A DNA stretch of 64,000 bases, from positions 33,389,463 to 33,453,462 of the forward strand of contig OY744605.1 of the NCBI GenBank assembly GCA_963556255.1, written 5' to 3'. The notes under the pieces were generated by a model, which worked only from the letters and a program-made list of their open reading frames with translations, ran no database searches and had not been told where the DNA came from. Origin of the DNA: Allolobophora icterica. Lineage: Eukaryota > Annelida > Clitellata > Crassiclitellata > Lumbricidae. The translations under genes and the position numbers were made by a program. Shown here in pieces: positions 14,901 through 55,104 of the stretch; the first letter of the stretch is position 1; the number at the start of each line of letters is the position of its first letter.

Positions 14901-17876
14901 GGAGATAAGAAACGCAGTCTTCGATTTTGTTACATGTAATTAATTAATAAATAGTTGAGTGACAACAGGAGTTGAGAGCTCGACAAAATTTTTTACATCT
15001 AGCAAATGATTGATGATATAGCCTTAGGGGAAACAAATGGAAAAATTAAAACATCTGGTCTGCTCTATTATTGATGTGTTTTCCTATTTTAAATGATTTC
15101 TTTATGATTTTTTGCTTCTAGTAATCGTTTCTTTGATTCATATTGATTGGCTTTGGGCCTTGGTGTATTTCATTTCCAATTAACTTGAATTGTATCTAAA
15201 TATCTGTCTAACTTTTGTTAAATAATACTGTATCCATGCCTTTGTACAGCTTCTGATAATTCTTTGGTGCTTTATCAGGTAATAACGATTTTGTGAGACT
15301 GTGATAAGTTTTACTGCTTTGTGCAGCTGCCCAGTGTTGCTGGTTACCGGACAGCAGTCCATCTTCAATGGAACAACAAGAGGCCTGCACCAGGCTATTC
15401 TGAAAACCTGTGAAGATAAGACTAAGGTGGAATTCATTGAGGTTGGCGGAGTGGCAAACGTGCTCGAGGAAAAGGTATTTAGTTGTGGATGGCAAAGTGT
15501 GCTATGGTTCACTCTGCCTCTTCACTACTATGTCTAGGGTTCAGTTTTATGGCTTTGGGTGAAACTGACTTTTATTAACACTTTAACGATGAGCTGCATT
15601 GGTTTCCCAGTCACTTTTAGTACACGCTCGTCGTTAAAGTGCTAAGTGCTGTTAAGTAAAATAGATGAATAAATTGCTATTTCCATGTTTAGCGATGAAA
15701 TTCATAGGGACACTTTGTTGGATTGCTGTTCTCATGTTTTGGTTTGCAATCCAAATACCAATAATTGATAGGGTTACTCAATTAGAAAGGACATATTGCT
15801 TTGCCTGATGCATTTACCTGAATTAGCTCAAGTCTTGTGCATAACTGTTCCAGCCACAGACTCCTTAGGGGAGGGGGATAGAGTAGTGGTAACTCTCATG
15901 GCCAGGAGAGCATAAGGTACATGGATCGATTCCCGTAACCCCCCTCTAGGGCGGCGCCTTGCATGGCTGCCAACCCGTGTGTTTAATTAAGATATCGATT
16001 GTACTGTCATGTTTCAATGTAATCTTACTGCGTCTTTCGGTTTGAAATAATAAAGAATATAATTATTATAACACCACTTAGATTAATATATTCCCAAGGC
16101 ATTTATTTTTGTATCCTGTTTAATACAATCAGGACAGACTGGATACCTTATGCTGTTGATACATAGCTGGTAGTTGTATTGAGACTAAGCAGTGCCAGGC
16201 CTGGTTACTATTTGGATGGTGAACAACCATGAATATGTCAAGCAATCTAGATCTCACTTAGGTAGCCTTCCATTTCCCTAAGGTCAGTTTACGAGTACCA
16301 GTGCAAGTTGAGGTGTTAAAAATGTCCTGTTGGTATGGTATCCGTGTATATTACCTTGACCTCGGTACTTAATATGATGAGTCGTGCTGTACACTTACTC
16401 TTGTATGCTTTCATACACATTCACCGCCTTATAACAGCCTTTACGTTAGCCTCAGATTAACATGACTGCATAATATTTTCCTACATCTATTAGAATATCA
16501 CAACTGAATAAGTAACATATCTTTGTCGTCAATGACCGCAACGTGATGTTTTCTTTTCAGCCGGATAAGTTGGTCGAATGTTTTCAGTATTTCCTGCAAG
16601 GACTTGGTGTTGGTAAGTTGAAATACCGGTATGTGACCCATAACAGTAAAGAGAGACTTTTCTTAAACAGTGAAGCTAAATTTCCAGTCATGTTGGTAAG
16701 TAGGAATGCATTTATTTGAGATTTTGGATTTGTTGGCTATGGCTGACTAGGGTCTTTTAGGGACCTTGTTTAATAAGCCAAACACTGTGTGCCACTTCAT
16801 GCCTTGGCGAATGGCATGCACCAATTGCCTGCTCAAAGCAGCACATCACTTTTAAGATCTTCTTTTTCAGCTTGTCAGTTCAGCCATACCCTTAAAGATT
16901 CCCACATCTTGTGGGACAGTTGGAACATGAAATACAGGAGGGACTAGAATCCATCACATCATCATCATCATTAAACAATAGTTTGTCCAATGTCCATGAG
17001 ATGCAAGCAGCTGGTAAATAAATAACTTTAGATTTTGCAACATTCCACACATTATGCTGCTTTTCATCAACAGTATGTGTTTATGTATCTAAACATTTAT
17101 ATAGCACATCTTAAGCACCTCACAAAGGTGATGACAGTGCTTTTATGCTATCCGATCATTGGACAGTGCTTTTTCGGCTTTTGATCAGAGTTATGCCAAG
17201 CCATAAGTTTGACAAATCTGCAGCACCCTTTAAGGATCTCTCACAGTCACTGAAGCATGGCTGTTCTAAAATATGTGACTTAGTATAGACTGTAACTGTT
17301 TTAAGGCTGTCCTAAAAGGTAATGGATTGAAAATTATTTATCAGAGAAGATTTATTGCCTTTCAGCTGTCTTTTTAAATGTATGCAAGGCTGTCTTTCTT
17401 TTTCGTTTTTGTTTTCTCTCTGACTAATAAATTCAATGAATATTTCGCTCATACACGTTCAACATTGGCTTACCACATGTTTGAGATTTAGACGTCATAG
17501 CAAGATGTCTTAAGAAAGCACAAGCATTATTTGCAGTTCAAATGATTTCTCCACAGACAACAGTTGAAAGCTCGACATAGCTGTGGCCATCAAATAGTAG
17601 ATGTTACTGATCCACAGGTAGCCAAAGCTACCACCCTTTTATTGGCCTCTTCAATGGATATAAATGTTACAGTCGTTACAAGATTGAACAAGCTTTGTAA
17701 CACTGTTTTATTGTTTATGTGTGATTGTAATTAGTTTCAATGTAAACTTATTGTCAAGGAAATACATTGTTTAAATTGAAAATGGTTTTTAAACTATTGA
17801 GTTTGGGGCAATCCAGTATTTAATGGGACTTCTTGAATTGCCCTGTTGATAACCGCAAGTCTAACTTTTGCATTCC

Positions 17877-17914
<38 letters not shown>

Positions 17915-18613
17915 ATGAAAATTGCTGAGGAATTAATAAACGGTTGTGATATGTTTTATGTCTAATGCACAGGCAAATAAACTGGGACAAAGTTTGATTT
18001 TCCAATTCTTGTTTGTTCCAGTCCAACTGTTTTCTTTTTTCACGACTCATTATTACCTTCTGTTAAAAATATAACACATAAACTGTTATATTTAGTATTT
18101 ATGTAATAAGCATTTACTCTCTTTGTTATTGTCTTTAAAGTCATAAACATTTACTCAGTTACATTAACCTTTTTAACCAAATCACATTCAAGGGCATTTT
18201 GGAGACTAGTTAATGTCTAGTATTTACATGGCTCATACTAGAATTTTTCCAGTCTTGATCAGTTCTAAAAATGAGTAAGAAATAATATTACTCATCAAAT
18301 TATGAATAATAATAGTTGTAATGCTTAAACATTGTTTGTGTCGGTTTTAGTTTCTGCAGTGCCAATGCAAAATGTGGTTCGGCCACCTCGTGGTCGTTCC
18401 ATGTCAATGCAGGACTATGACATCCCACTTCGTCAGCGACTCTTCAGTGCTCAGTTTTCATCAAGTCCTCCAGTGTCATGCAGCCCACCGAGCCTTGACG
18501 GCCGTCGCTCGTCTGGAGGAGGATCAACACCCACCACCCCAAACTCCCCCAGCACTCCAGAAATTAAGGGATTCACGAATCAACCACTCATGGAGGTTGC
18601 CGAGCCCATCTAA
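2913..18613 (+). CDS. NDRG: NDRG family protein gene, eight 3' coding exons
   Basis: Coding exons are 2913-2973, 4853-4939, 6751-6828, 12444-12559, 13562-13597, 15327-15474, 16561-16612 and 18351-18613. All have AG acceptors, GT donors and matching phases, giving one continuous frame of about 280 residues to a TAA stop. NDRG proteins have an alpha/beta-hydrolase fold without catalysis and act in stress, differentiation and membrane-trafficking pathways. Seen here: the degenerate nucleophile elbow (GEGAGANIL), the helical cap exons, the late core strand CPVLLVTGQQS, the FQYFLQGLG helix that ends the fold, and a Ser/Pro-rich tail with an RGRSMS motif fitting the RxRxxS site used by SGK/AKT kinases. 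The N-terminal half is outside the window. The tail is unlike any one vertebrate paralogue, so I do not assign NDRG1-4. The exchanger gene downstream is on the opposite strand. Confidence 0.93.
3546..3644. repeat. 25-bp tandem repeat, about 4 copies
   Basis: The unit starts gcagacggagaagggccc and continues catatgg. Four near-identical copies are visible, the last with one substitution, inside the NDRG intron after exon 2913-2973. Each unit contains the palindrome GGGCCCCATATGG in part. No protein or RNA function is evident. Confidence 0.9.
4853..4939 (+). CDS. NDRG: NDRG exon: cap-entry segment
   Basis: This 87-bp, 29-codon exon follows a tttttgcag acceptor and precedes a gtgatc donor, phase 0 at both ends. 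It encodes a segment starting MENTHRVLGVCLLHTTGTT, corresponding to the NDRG strand (VEGLVLINVNP in vertebrates) that follows the elbow helix. Confidence 0.88.
5240..6712 (-). mobile_element. LINE fragment: AP endonuclease then reverse transcriptase
   Basis: Read on the minus strand from about 6712, broken frames give endonuclease-like text (FGWGDTNESGEKLHKFC, then TSPDGNTHNR and VLIGSDHKLIIA). These are followed by a linker and then reverse transcriptase text (LGEEQARFRP, RRSTIDQLFTMRQIIERS, NFIDFKQAFYSI) near 5240-5400. The order endonuclease to RT is that of RTE/CR1-type non-LTR retrotransposons often annotated as craniofacial development protein 2-like. Frameshifts and in-frame stops show it is dead, and it is truncated at both ends. 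It lies in an NDRG intron, antisense to the gene. Confidence 0.85.
6751..6828 (+). CDS. NDRG: NDRG exon: cap helix segment
   Basis: This 78-bp, 26-codon exon runs from a gataatag acceptor to a gtatgt donor, phase 0 at both ends. It encodes a segment starting VMRWKLDTIGMNPSAEN and ending LLLHRFGA. The HxFG end matches the conserved SHLFGK/HHFGQ position of NDRG proteins. The N-terminal part is divergent and the exon is a little longer than the vertebrate equivalent, so an internal acceptor cannot be excluded. Confidence 0.85.
7760..8090 (+). mobile_element. LINE 3'-end remnant
   Basis: A C/T-rich segment with 'caggtctttcactcaacactgaaa' style text leads to 'gttcccacaacttatcttc' and 'cttgagattacag'. 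It closely resembles the segment at 21520-21810 in content and order. Both look like the degraded coding end plus 3' UTR of a LINE whose final ORF contains the recurrent 'AFHSKLK' segment. No open frame remains. Confidence 0.55.
8440..9640 (+). mobile_element. LINE reverse transcriptase C-terminal remnant
   Basis: Plus-strand frames show GVPQGSVL-like text (caccctggtgttcctcaagg at about 8620-8650), then ILNPSKTELFIIG, then a DLRRLCPILDYKT-like segment, then ALWSELPKDLHQ near 9390. These are the hallmarks, in order, of the C-terminal half of a CR1/L2/Jockey-type RT (VPQGS palm motif, NPSKTE, DYCNS region, WNELP tail). The YADD catalytic box is not recoverable. The 3' end (cagacttgatttgatata at about 9590) matches 20460-20478, so both copies belong to one LINE family. 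Confidence 0.75.
9650..12220. other. NDRG intronic sequence, nothing recognised
   Basis: This is AT-rich intron sequence between the exons at 6751 and 12444. Short open frames on both strands (for example 10453-10653 minus and 11685-11891 plus) have no recognisable family content or codon pattern. I see no delimitable repeat. Confidence 0.4.
12222..12312 (+). mobile_element. LINE/SINE 3' tail with GCGCCTC hairpin
   Basis: The segment reads gagcgcctctgattaa then gagaggcgctttataaat, followed by a short ACAAT-type repeat. The GCGCCTC and GAGGCGC arms can pair into a hairpin. The same tail ends the RT fragment at 52190-52715 and the fragment at 36362-36457, so this is the extreme 3' end of that LINE family, heavily 5'-truncated. 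Confidence 0.7.
12444..12559 (+). CDS. NDRG: NDRG exon: cap region before core strand
   Basis: This 116-bp exon runs from a tttcactag acceptor to a gtgagt donor, phase 0 in and phase 2 out. It encodes a Lys/Glu-rich segment with VESYQDTLRTKANPRN and KKFVEAFL. This corresponds to the NDRG helices with the TYRQHIxNDxNPxNLxxFxxAY pattern; NPRNLKKFVEAF aligns with NPGNLHLFINAY. Confidence 0.9.
13562..13597 (+). CDS. NDRG: NDRG micro-exon
   Basis: This 36-bp exon lies between ttttcag and gtaagc. One base completes the lysine codon from the previous exon, then RTNIADTIKKL, leaving AA for the next exon. It corresponds to the SRRDLEIERP linker of vertebrate NDRGs. It is supported mainly by exact phase agreement and consensus splice sites. 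Confidence 0.85.
13716..14249. mobile_element. hAT-like element, 8-bp TSD CTCTGGAC
   Basis: The element body is 13724-14241 (518 bp). The left end reads TAGAGAGTGACACGG and the right end, inverted, reads TAGAGAGTGACACGG. It is flanked by perfect direct copies of CTCTGGAC at 13716-13723 and 14242-14249, the hAT-type duplication length. The left part holds palindromic GGTAATACCG-type repeats and the right part a GATGGGGATGGGG tandem array (about 14125-14215). No transposase is present, so it is non-autonomous. It sits in an NDRG intron. Confidence 0.9.
14260..14560 (-). mobile_element. LINE RT C-terminal fragment
   Basis: On the minus strand, an open stretch includes FISLSFISGHRFLHPVMQGD followed by FVVPLPE. 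This aligns with the + strand fragment at 46885-47157 (VSFIPGLRFLRSATQGDLAI). Both are the post-RT tail of a LINE ORF2. It is truncated on both sides and immediately abuts the hAT element at 13724-14241. Confidence 0.65.
15327..15474 (+). CDS. NDRG: NDRG exon: late core strand
   Basis: This 148-bp exon runs from tgtgcag to gtattt, entering with one base and leaving phase 0. It encodes CPVLLVTGQQSIFNGTTRGL, a helix, then KVEFIEVGGVANVLEEK. It aligns with the NDRG segment CPALLVVGD...LLKMADCGGLPQ. This is the most recognisable NDRG exon in the window. Confidence 0.95.
15868..16072 (+). mobile_element. tRNA-derived SINE
   Basis: The head contains a pol III A-box-like TAGAGTAGTGG at 15879-15889 and a B-box-like GGATCGATTCC at 15923-15933, at tRNA-like spacing. 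A body with a 'gcggcgccttgcatggctgcc' style segment and an A/T-rich tail (aataataaagaat) follows. A second, degraded copy is at 26790-27100. No functional tRNA fold is expected. It lies in the NDRG intron between 15474 and 16561. Confidence 0.7.
16561..16612 (+). CDS. NDRG: NDRG exon: final fold helix
   Basis: This 52-bp exon runs from ttttcag to gtaagt, phase 0 in and phase 1 out. It encodes PDKLVECFQYFLQGLGV, matching the conserved KLAEAFKYFVQGMGY helix at the end of the NDRG hydrolase-like fold. Confidence 0.95.
16613..18350. other. NDRG intron with (TA)n
   Basis: This is the last intron of the NDRG gene. It holds a (TA)n run at about 17880-17910. Phase agreement across it (1 to 2) means no further constitutive exon is required, although alternative exons are common at this point in NDRG genes. 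Confidence 0.6.
18351..18613 (+). CDS. NDRG: NDRG terminal coding exon, Ser/Pro-rich tail
   Basis: The exon follows a cggttttag acceptor; two bases complete a valine codon and the frame ends at TAA (18611-18613). It encodes 87 residues' worth of tail: SAVPMQNVVRPPRGRSMSMQ, a region rich in Ser/Pro/Gly with SLDGRRSSGGGSTPTTP, and the end LMEVAEPI. RGRSMS fits the RxRxxS consensus phosphorylated in vertebrate NDRG tails, and SLDG also occurs in vertebrate NDRG tails. The final MEV is reminiscent of the MEVSC end of vertebrate NDRGs. Confidence 0.92.
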
Positions 18614-19975
18614 GCCTGGAAAAATGACCCCAGTTACAACATGTACAAAAGATGCTTTGAATACACCAAACAGATTTCTGAATTTGCGTAGTAATAAACC
18701 TGAGAGACCTTTGAAAATTCATCCACGATACGGAACGTATATATATGAAACGATGTAACTTGGTTCTGTTGTTTCCAAGTTGACTGAAAAATTTTATCAA
18801 CTTTAAAGCTGCTAAAATGAAATGGCACTTGACTGTGTAGTTTAACTTTTGTTCAATGCTGTGGTTTGTTATGCTTGGATCTTGAAGGTCTTTGCATGCA
18901 TAATGGAAAATCATATACTCACAATGTTGGGGATACATTAGACTTTGTATTGTCTTCTGATAGCAACTGAGGCAATAACAACCTGCACTTCCAGCTAGCT
19001 GTTGCTGCTTGTTAAGAGTGCTGCTGAGTTTTAGTGACATGATGGTGCGCTTAATAACTACTCAGATTTTGTCAACACCTGTTTCAAGAGACAAAGACAA
19101 GCTAACATACCATAGTACTGTCAGACTGTTTCTGTCAGGTCTTAAGTTGTCGACTTAAAAGGACTACTGGCAAGAGAAGCAGCAACAAACTAAGAACAAA
19201 GATTTCATTCCTTCATTGTGATAAGCCCACATTATGAATCTTAGTCACACAGAAAACATTTTAAGAGTTTGTGTTCAACACTGCAGATTGCAATTTGTAA
19301 TATCAGAGTGAATTGAGTTTTACTGGCTTCAACTTTCCCTGACTTGAGAATATCCCCACGAGTGCCATGCATTTAGAGCCTCAAGATGTGTTGTATCCTT
19401 TCCTTAAGTAACATGAAAAGCTGCTTATTGGATAACAACGCCCTCTATGAATTCAATGATTTGTCATTTGCCATGTGTTAGTTTCGACTGTTATCACAGA
19501 GCACTGACTTTTGGAACCACGGGTCATATCAATGGTTTATATCTGATATTGAAATTATTGTGATACCCAACCAAAAACAAGATAAAGGCAGATAGTTATA
19601 ATACACAATATGCAATACAATACATAATACGTGGTACACAAGATATTTCGATCAGTCGATGGCTGCTACCTCGTGAAACAGCAAAGACAGGTCAAATTTA
19701 TATTGTCGACTATAAGTTTTGCAAGCATTTTGATGTTGATTTTTTCATGTTTGCAGCTTGTGTGCAAATGCAAGTTGTTTGCACATTTGTTTTGATCATA
19801 GTTTTGCTATGTATGTAGTGCACTATGTATATTTCTGTATAATTCTGGTTGCTTTGCATGTACAACTGTGGCACAAAATAACTTTATTGCTGTCATCGGT
19901 TCTATCACCGCTACTTGATTATTGTTTGTTGTCACTTTAGAGCTGAGAATAAATCATGAATCTCTTCAGTAGTTG
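18614..19975 (+). other. NDRG: NDRG 3' UTR (inferred)
   Basis: No protein content is recognisable after the stop. A canonical AATAAA is at 19948-19953, and LINE and TE sequence begins soon after it. I infer the transcript ends near 19970. Antisense open frames at 18588-19040 are read as chance. Confidence 0.55.
19948..19953 (+). terminator. Candidate NDRG poly(A) signal
   Basis: This canonical AATAAA (in gagaataaatc) is the best candidate between the NDRG stop codon and the first downstream transposon. It is supported only by motif and position. Confidence 0.5.
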
Positions 19976-19989
19976 TATTCAACCGCAGC

Positions 19990-20480
19990 CTTGATGTATA
20001 TACACGACCTGTCCTTGGCTTACCCTCTGTCCTGGAGAGTTTCACCCAGTGCTTTTTTTCAGCCGGAACGGCGTTCCGGCACCTTTTTTCAGGTATTAAA
20101 AAATTATTTATTTATTTTAATAATAAAAACAATAATTTAGTTATTTTAATTTAATTTCAGTGTTGTGAACTGTTTTCAGTGTTTATTGAGACCCTCCCAA
20201 CCCCCAATCCCGTTTTTTTTTGGATTTTATTCCGACCATAATTATTGCGTTCCGGAACCTATTGTTCCGTTCCGGAACCTTTTTCCAGAAAAAAGCACTG
20301 GTTTCACCAGACAGAAAATGAAACTCTTTCCTGTCCTATCCTGCACCACTCTGTGGCTACTGTTGCCGTCATAATTGCTTTCCACCTTTACAACACTGGG
20401 TCCTCCTGCCTTCCAGATCCTGACCCAGCACCAGGGCTGGCTCAACAACCTGGATGTTGCAGACTTGATTTGATATAGCA
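19990..20480 (+). mobile_element. LINE 3'-end remnant split by a hAT insertion
   Basis: C/T-rich coding-strand debris (ctctgtcctggagagtttcacc, resumed after 20308 by agacagaaaatgaaactc) ends in gatgttgcagacttgatttg at about 20455. That end is nearly identical to the one at about 9590. The hAT element at 20047-20300 interrupts it. Confidence 0.6.
20039..20308. mobile_element. hAT-like MITE with perfect TSD GTTTCACC
   Basis: The element body is 20047-20300 (254 bp). The left end reads CAGTGCTTTTTTTC and the right end, inverted, reads CAGTGCTTTTTTCTGG. Perfect 8-bp duplications GTTTCACC flank it at 20039-20046 and 20301-20308. The interior has CCGGAACG/CGTTCCGG inverted motifs and no ORF. Confidence 0.93.
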
Positions 20481-20654
20481 CGAATGATTAAGCTGGCCTG
20501 CGCCATTCGTCACACCGAGAAATTTACGAGTTTTACAGTACATTGGATAGACAAGATAATTACATATATAATGTCTAAAAGTATAGAGGCCTTGCTCTCA
20601 CCGGTAATTCACAGTGGTGACATTTATTTGGCAAAAATGCCACCAGGCATGATC

Positions 20655-20795
20655 TTAATCGTAATCGTAATCTCCAAACTTCTAAAGTGCCACTCGAAGG
20701 CCAAGCGCAGGACACCAGCCTATTCACGAGCGCTACGTCAGATCAGAGGGGGTTTCCAGAGAGTAGTCCAAAAGAGGTCCATTATAAGCAAATGA
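20655..20795 (-). mobile_element. LINE 3' tail, TTACGA-type
   Basis: On the minus strand the segment reads gcgctcgtgaataggctgg, then a gcgctt-type stem, then a gattacgattacgatt tail. The same tail ends the + strand copies at 61010-61480 and 62439-62537, and the minus copies at 27340-27530, 35420-35960 and 58060-58145. Confidence 0.65.
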
Positions 20796-21240
20796 CTCAG
20801 GTCCGACGCTTACCTAGTACTCTGACTACTACTTCATTTTACTTTGAAGTTTGAAACTCCAATGAACATCAGCTGTTTTATGAAGAAGACAGTATTAAAT
20901 ATTTGGGATATTTTCAGTTTAAAAATTGGAATCCTGTAAGAAGTTTATTTCGTAGTCAAGCTGACTGACTGTAGCCTAGTACAAACCATACACGATATGG
21001 AGCTGAACAATGTTAAACACATTTATATATCTCCTTGTCTGATCACTAAGTGCTGTATATTGTGCTTATGCTAAAAAAGTATTCTGATATATGTAGAAAC
21101 TATTGCATATTTTAATTACTGTAAAATTTCCATGGGCTGATGAAATATTTGACTGTCTTCAAAGAATAAGTACCAGGAATACGTATTTACGGCCTTATTT
21201 GTGTGTACTTGCGTAGGCCTAACTGTGCATTGTGATTTTC

Positions 21241-21810
21241 AGGTCTCACTGTAAGGATTCCTAGATTTTTTTCAACCACAACCCTCATCTCCATCAGTTA
21301 TTCACAATTCAACCACTTTGCTCAACCTGCTCCTCTTCTCCCCCTTAACACTTCTCCGCTCTTCTGTCACCTCATAACTAAAATTTGGAAATCCTCTGCA
21401 GGTCTTTCTCCCAAAGATGTTCCACCTTTCTTGAATAAACTCCCGTCATAATTACGACAATCTGATCCATCCTATGAACTCATCAAAACTCCACCTCTTA
21501 CTATATCTGCACAGGTCTTTCAGTCAAAGCTGAAAACACTCCGTTACTACCAATCCGATATTGATTACAACTCTTCCCCTTACCTCTTCCCTTTACCTCT
21601 TCCCCTTACCATTCTCGCCACTCCAAATGGAAACACTATTCATCATAGCTGTCTGACTGTCCGCTTGTCTGACCCATGGATCTTGATCCCAATTTTTACT
21701 TGTGTACCTGCCTGTCGATGTTGTTTTGACTAAGCGCCTGGGAATAAGCTAATTCCCACAACTTAGCTTTCTTTGGAACCCTTAGAAGTCTCGAGATCAC
21801 GATTTAATAT
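21241..21810 (+). mobile_element. LINE 3'-end remnant
   Basis: C/T-rich debris contains coding-like text of an RT tail (ctcctcttctcccccttaac, then gtctttcagtcaaagctgaa). The 3' end is gcgcctgggaataagc...acttagctttctttgg...gagatcacgattt. It parallels 7760-8090. No reading frame survives. Confidence 0.55.
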
Positions 21811-21904
21811 TTATAAACTAAATTTCAATTACTGTGAAGTGAATTTCGTTATGTTTACTAATTTTCAGTGTGAAAACTAGCAGACATACAGACTTACGCT
21901 GACT

Positions 21905-22243
21905 TAAGCAAGCATAGGCGTAATTTGTGGGGGGTACGAGGGGTACCCTTACCCCCCACTTTTTGGACTGGGGGGTACTGTACCCCCCACTTTTTAAGCA
22001 ATGTCAATCAATATTTTATTATTGTGCCTTCTCAGAGAACGCAGTCACCACCAAAAGTACGAAAATACTTGGATACACAGGTAAACCGAGAGCCAAAATT
22101 AATGAGAATACCTGCAGGGATTATGTTCAAAATGGGCGCCATGCGAAAAGCTAAAGCGGAGAAGAAATTGGTACCCCCAATTTTTAGACCAAAGTATTGG
22201 TACCCCCTACTTTTTAGACTAAAGTTACGCCCCTGTAAGCAAA
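21905..22243. mobile_element. hAT-like MITE, TSD TAAGCAA(G/A)
   Basis: The element body is 21913-22235 (323 bp). The ends are CATAGGCGTAATTTG and, inverted, CAGGGGCGTAACTTTAG. The flanking 8-mers TAAGCAAG and TAAGCAAA match at 7 of 8. The interior carries four GGGGGTAC/GTACCCCC segments next to CTTTTT. Related copies are at 32286-32486 and, inverted, 50289-50475. Confidence 0.85.
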
Positions 22244-22246
22244 TGA

Positions 22247-22812
22247 TCAACAGACAGAGATGGGCTCTAACTAATTCAGTGGTAGTTAAAAGTACTTTCC
22301 TAACTACTAGTCAAGGAAATAGTTATAACTAGTTTTTAACTACTTTGGAGGATAAAATAGTTACAACTACTTCTTTAACTACCAGTAATATAGTTAACTA
22401 CTTTCTTAACTACAAAAGCATGAGAAAACAATGTTAACAAGGCAAACATATCCAACTAAGTTATTTATATCAAATCACAAAGTACTGCAGACTGTAATGT
22501 ACATTATTTGTAACAATGTTCATAATAATAATTATGGACTAAAACAATTGGTTGTTACTGTGCAAAAGTTAGCCAAACATATTCAATATTTCCTATATAG
22601 TTCCAATAAAATATATTAAAATGTAACAATATAATATGAAAGCAGTTGTAAAAGCAGTTAACTACTGTAGTTATAACTATTGCAAAAGTAGTTTACTTTC
22701 TAACTACTTATTACTAAATGTAGTTCTAACTACTTGTTAACTGCTTGAATGTATAGTTATAACAAGTAGTTAGTAACTACAGTAGTTAAAAGTGCCCATC
22801 ACTGTCAACAGA
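22247..22812. mobile_element. hAT-like element, perfect TSD TCAACAGA
   Basis: The element body is 22255-22804 (550 bp). The ends are CAGAGATGGGCTC and, inverted, CAGTGATGGGCAC. Perfect TCAACAGA duplications lie at 22247-22254 and 22805-22812. Both subterminal regions are arrays of short TAGTTA/TAACTA repeats (AGTTAACTAC, TAGTTATAAC). The spaced short subterminal repeats are typical of hAT transposase-binding regions. It inserted 11 bp from the element at 21913-22235. Confidence 0.93.
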
Positions 22813-23284
22813 TGTTCAAAATATGCAATCTGCATGTATTATCTACGAGTTTCAGATAGAGTGCATGAATTATATATTCATAAATTGATTTTAACTTTAC
22901 ACATAATAGTTTTACAAAACATTAGGGTACTTGGACAAATTATAGTATCTCTCTCTTAGTAGCTGCTTTTGTGGCTTTTATGATTCGTTAAGAGTTATTA
23001 ATGATGAATCAATTGCACAGGGAATTCAGTCTATTACGATTTGTTCGTGGTCAGGTAGTACACCAGGAGATTTTAAATAATTATGCTAGCGATGCGTCGC
23101 TCACACATGGAATGTGACTGATGAAAACGTTGAAGTTAATGCCGAATTCGGAGTCCGTGGCTTGTACAGGCCGTGGAATGCACATGCGACGGCATCCATA
23201 GCCTGCATAGCAAGTGCTATTATAGAGGCCGCATGTGCGGACAGCACTAGATTGAAATTGATGTGTGACGAAATTAGATTTTCG
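22813..23284 (-). other. Exchanger 3' UTR / intergenic
   Basis: This is the region just downstream of the exchanger stop codon (23285) on the minus strand. It is AT-rich at 22813-23080 and more mixed at 23100-23284. I found no canonical AATAAA on the minus strand close to the stop, so the transcript end is unresolved. Confidence 0.4.
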
Positions 23285-54019
<30,735 letters not shown>

Positions 54020-54052
54020 CGTACTGCCGGATGTGTACAGTTCCTCGAATGT

Positions 54053-55100
54053 CTGAAATAATAGTATAATACGCTTTCTTTAGGTGCAGCTACTTATTGT
54101 TGAGTATGCTATTTCTTGAACAACTATAGCTGTTCAGAAAGTCAGGAAAGTATGGTAAAACACTTTCATTGACTGTAGTTCGGCGCAGTGACGTCCGTTA
54201 AAGAACCGGTACAATACGGTACAATAGCTTTTCTTAAGGCGTGCAATCTCAGTCGCCTGCAGATGTAGAGTGTGATGTGGCCAGTTCCAGAGTATTCATC
54301 GTCGGCAGTCGTTTGCCTCTGGCGCTCATTATATAGTCAGAAGACAAGGCACGGCTCCTGCCGGCCTGCCTGCCTGCCTGACCGGCCGATACCTGTCGAC
54401 CTACCTTGACAAACAAGATGCGGCTTCGCATGAACAGACAAACAAACAATCACGCACACACACATACACACACTGTCACTAGTTGCTGTCACGTCAGTGT
54501 AGGAGACTGTTGAGATTTCTTAGCTACTAAATCGTTCAAGAAGAACCAATGGACTGTTCGTCCGGCCTTTACTGCTCCATCGATGACCAATTAAGTAGTC
54601 GATACACTTCTTCAATTTGATTTGGTGTTTGTGTATAATGCCAACTCTGATTGCTCACCGACACAACGTAAGCATATATATATATATATATCACTGCATA
54701 AGCATTAAAGACCAACGAAGCCTACATACGTAGACGGTTTAAGCATATATTAGAATCGCTGTTGATTATGTAGTTAGCCTTGATTTATTAGCAAGTTTTG
54801 TAGATATGTTGACTCTTAAAATTGTACTTGAAATTAGTTACAAATTTTCTAAGATTCGTCATTGTATTTCTATCTGCTTGTTTAGCTTGGAAATTTCTTC
54901 CAGTCTATGCAAAGAACTGCAAATTTAAATCGCACAATTTCTGTCACGCAGAAGTGACGATGGTAAGATGAAGCATAGGCACAATTAAATCAATTTCCCT
55001 TTTGATTATTTTTAACAACAACAACGTAGTCATCGTCCAGAAAGGTCAAGACCAGCTAATCCACTGACCCAGACGCCAGCCAGACGTCCACTTTCGTTGG
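54053..55100. other. Upstream flank of exchanger, nothing coding
   Basis: A candidate splice acceptor for exon 1 lies at about 54054 on the minus strand. No exon, promoter motif or repeat is recognisable beyond a short TA run at 54676-54692. Confidence 0.4.
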
Positions 55101-55104
55101 CTTT

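Noticed and set aside
18588..19040. 150-codon minus-strand frame antisense to the NDRG 3' end
   Set aside because: No family resemblance, and it overlaps the NDRG stop and 3' UTR; read as chance.
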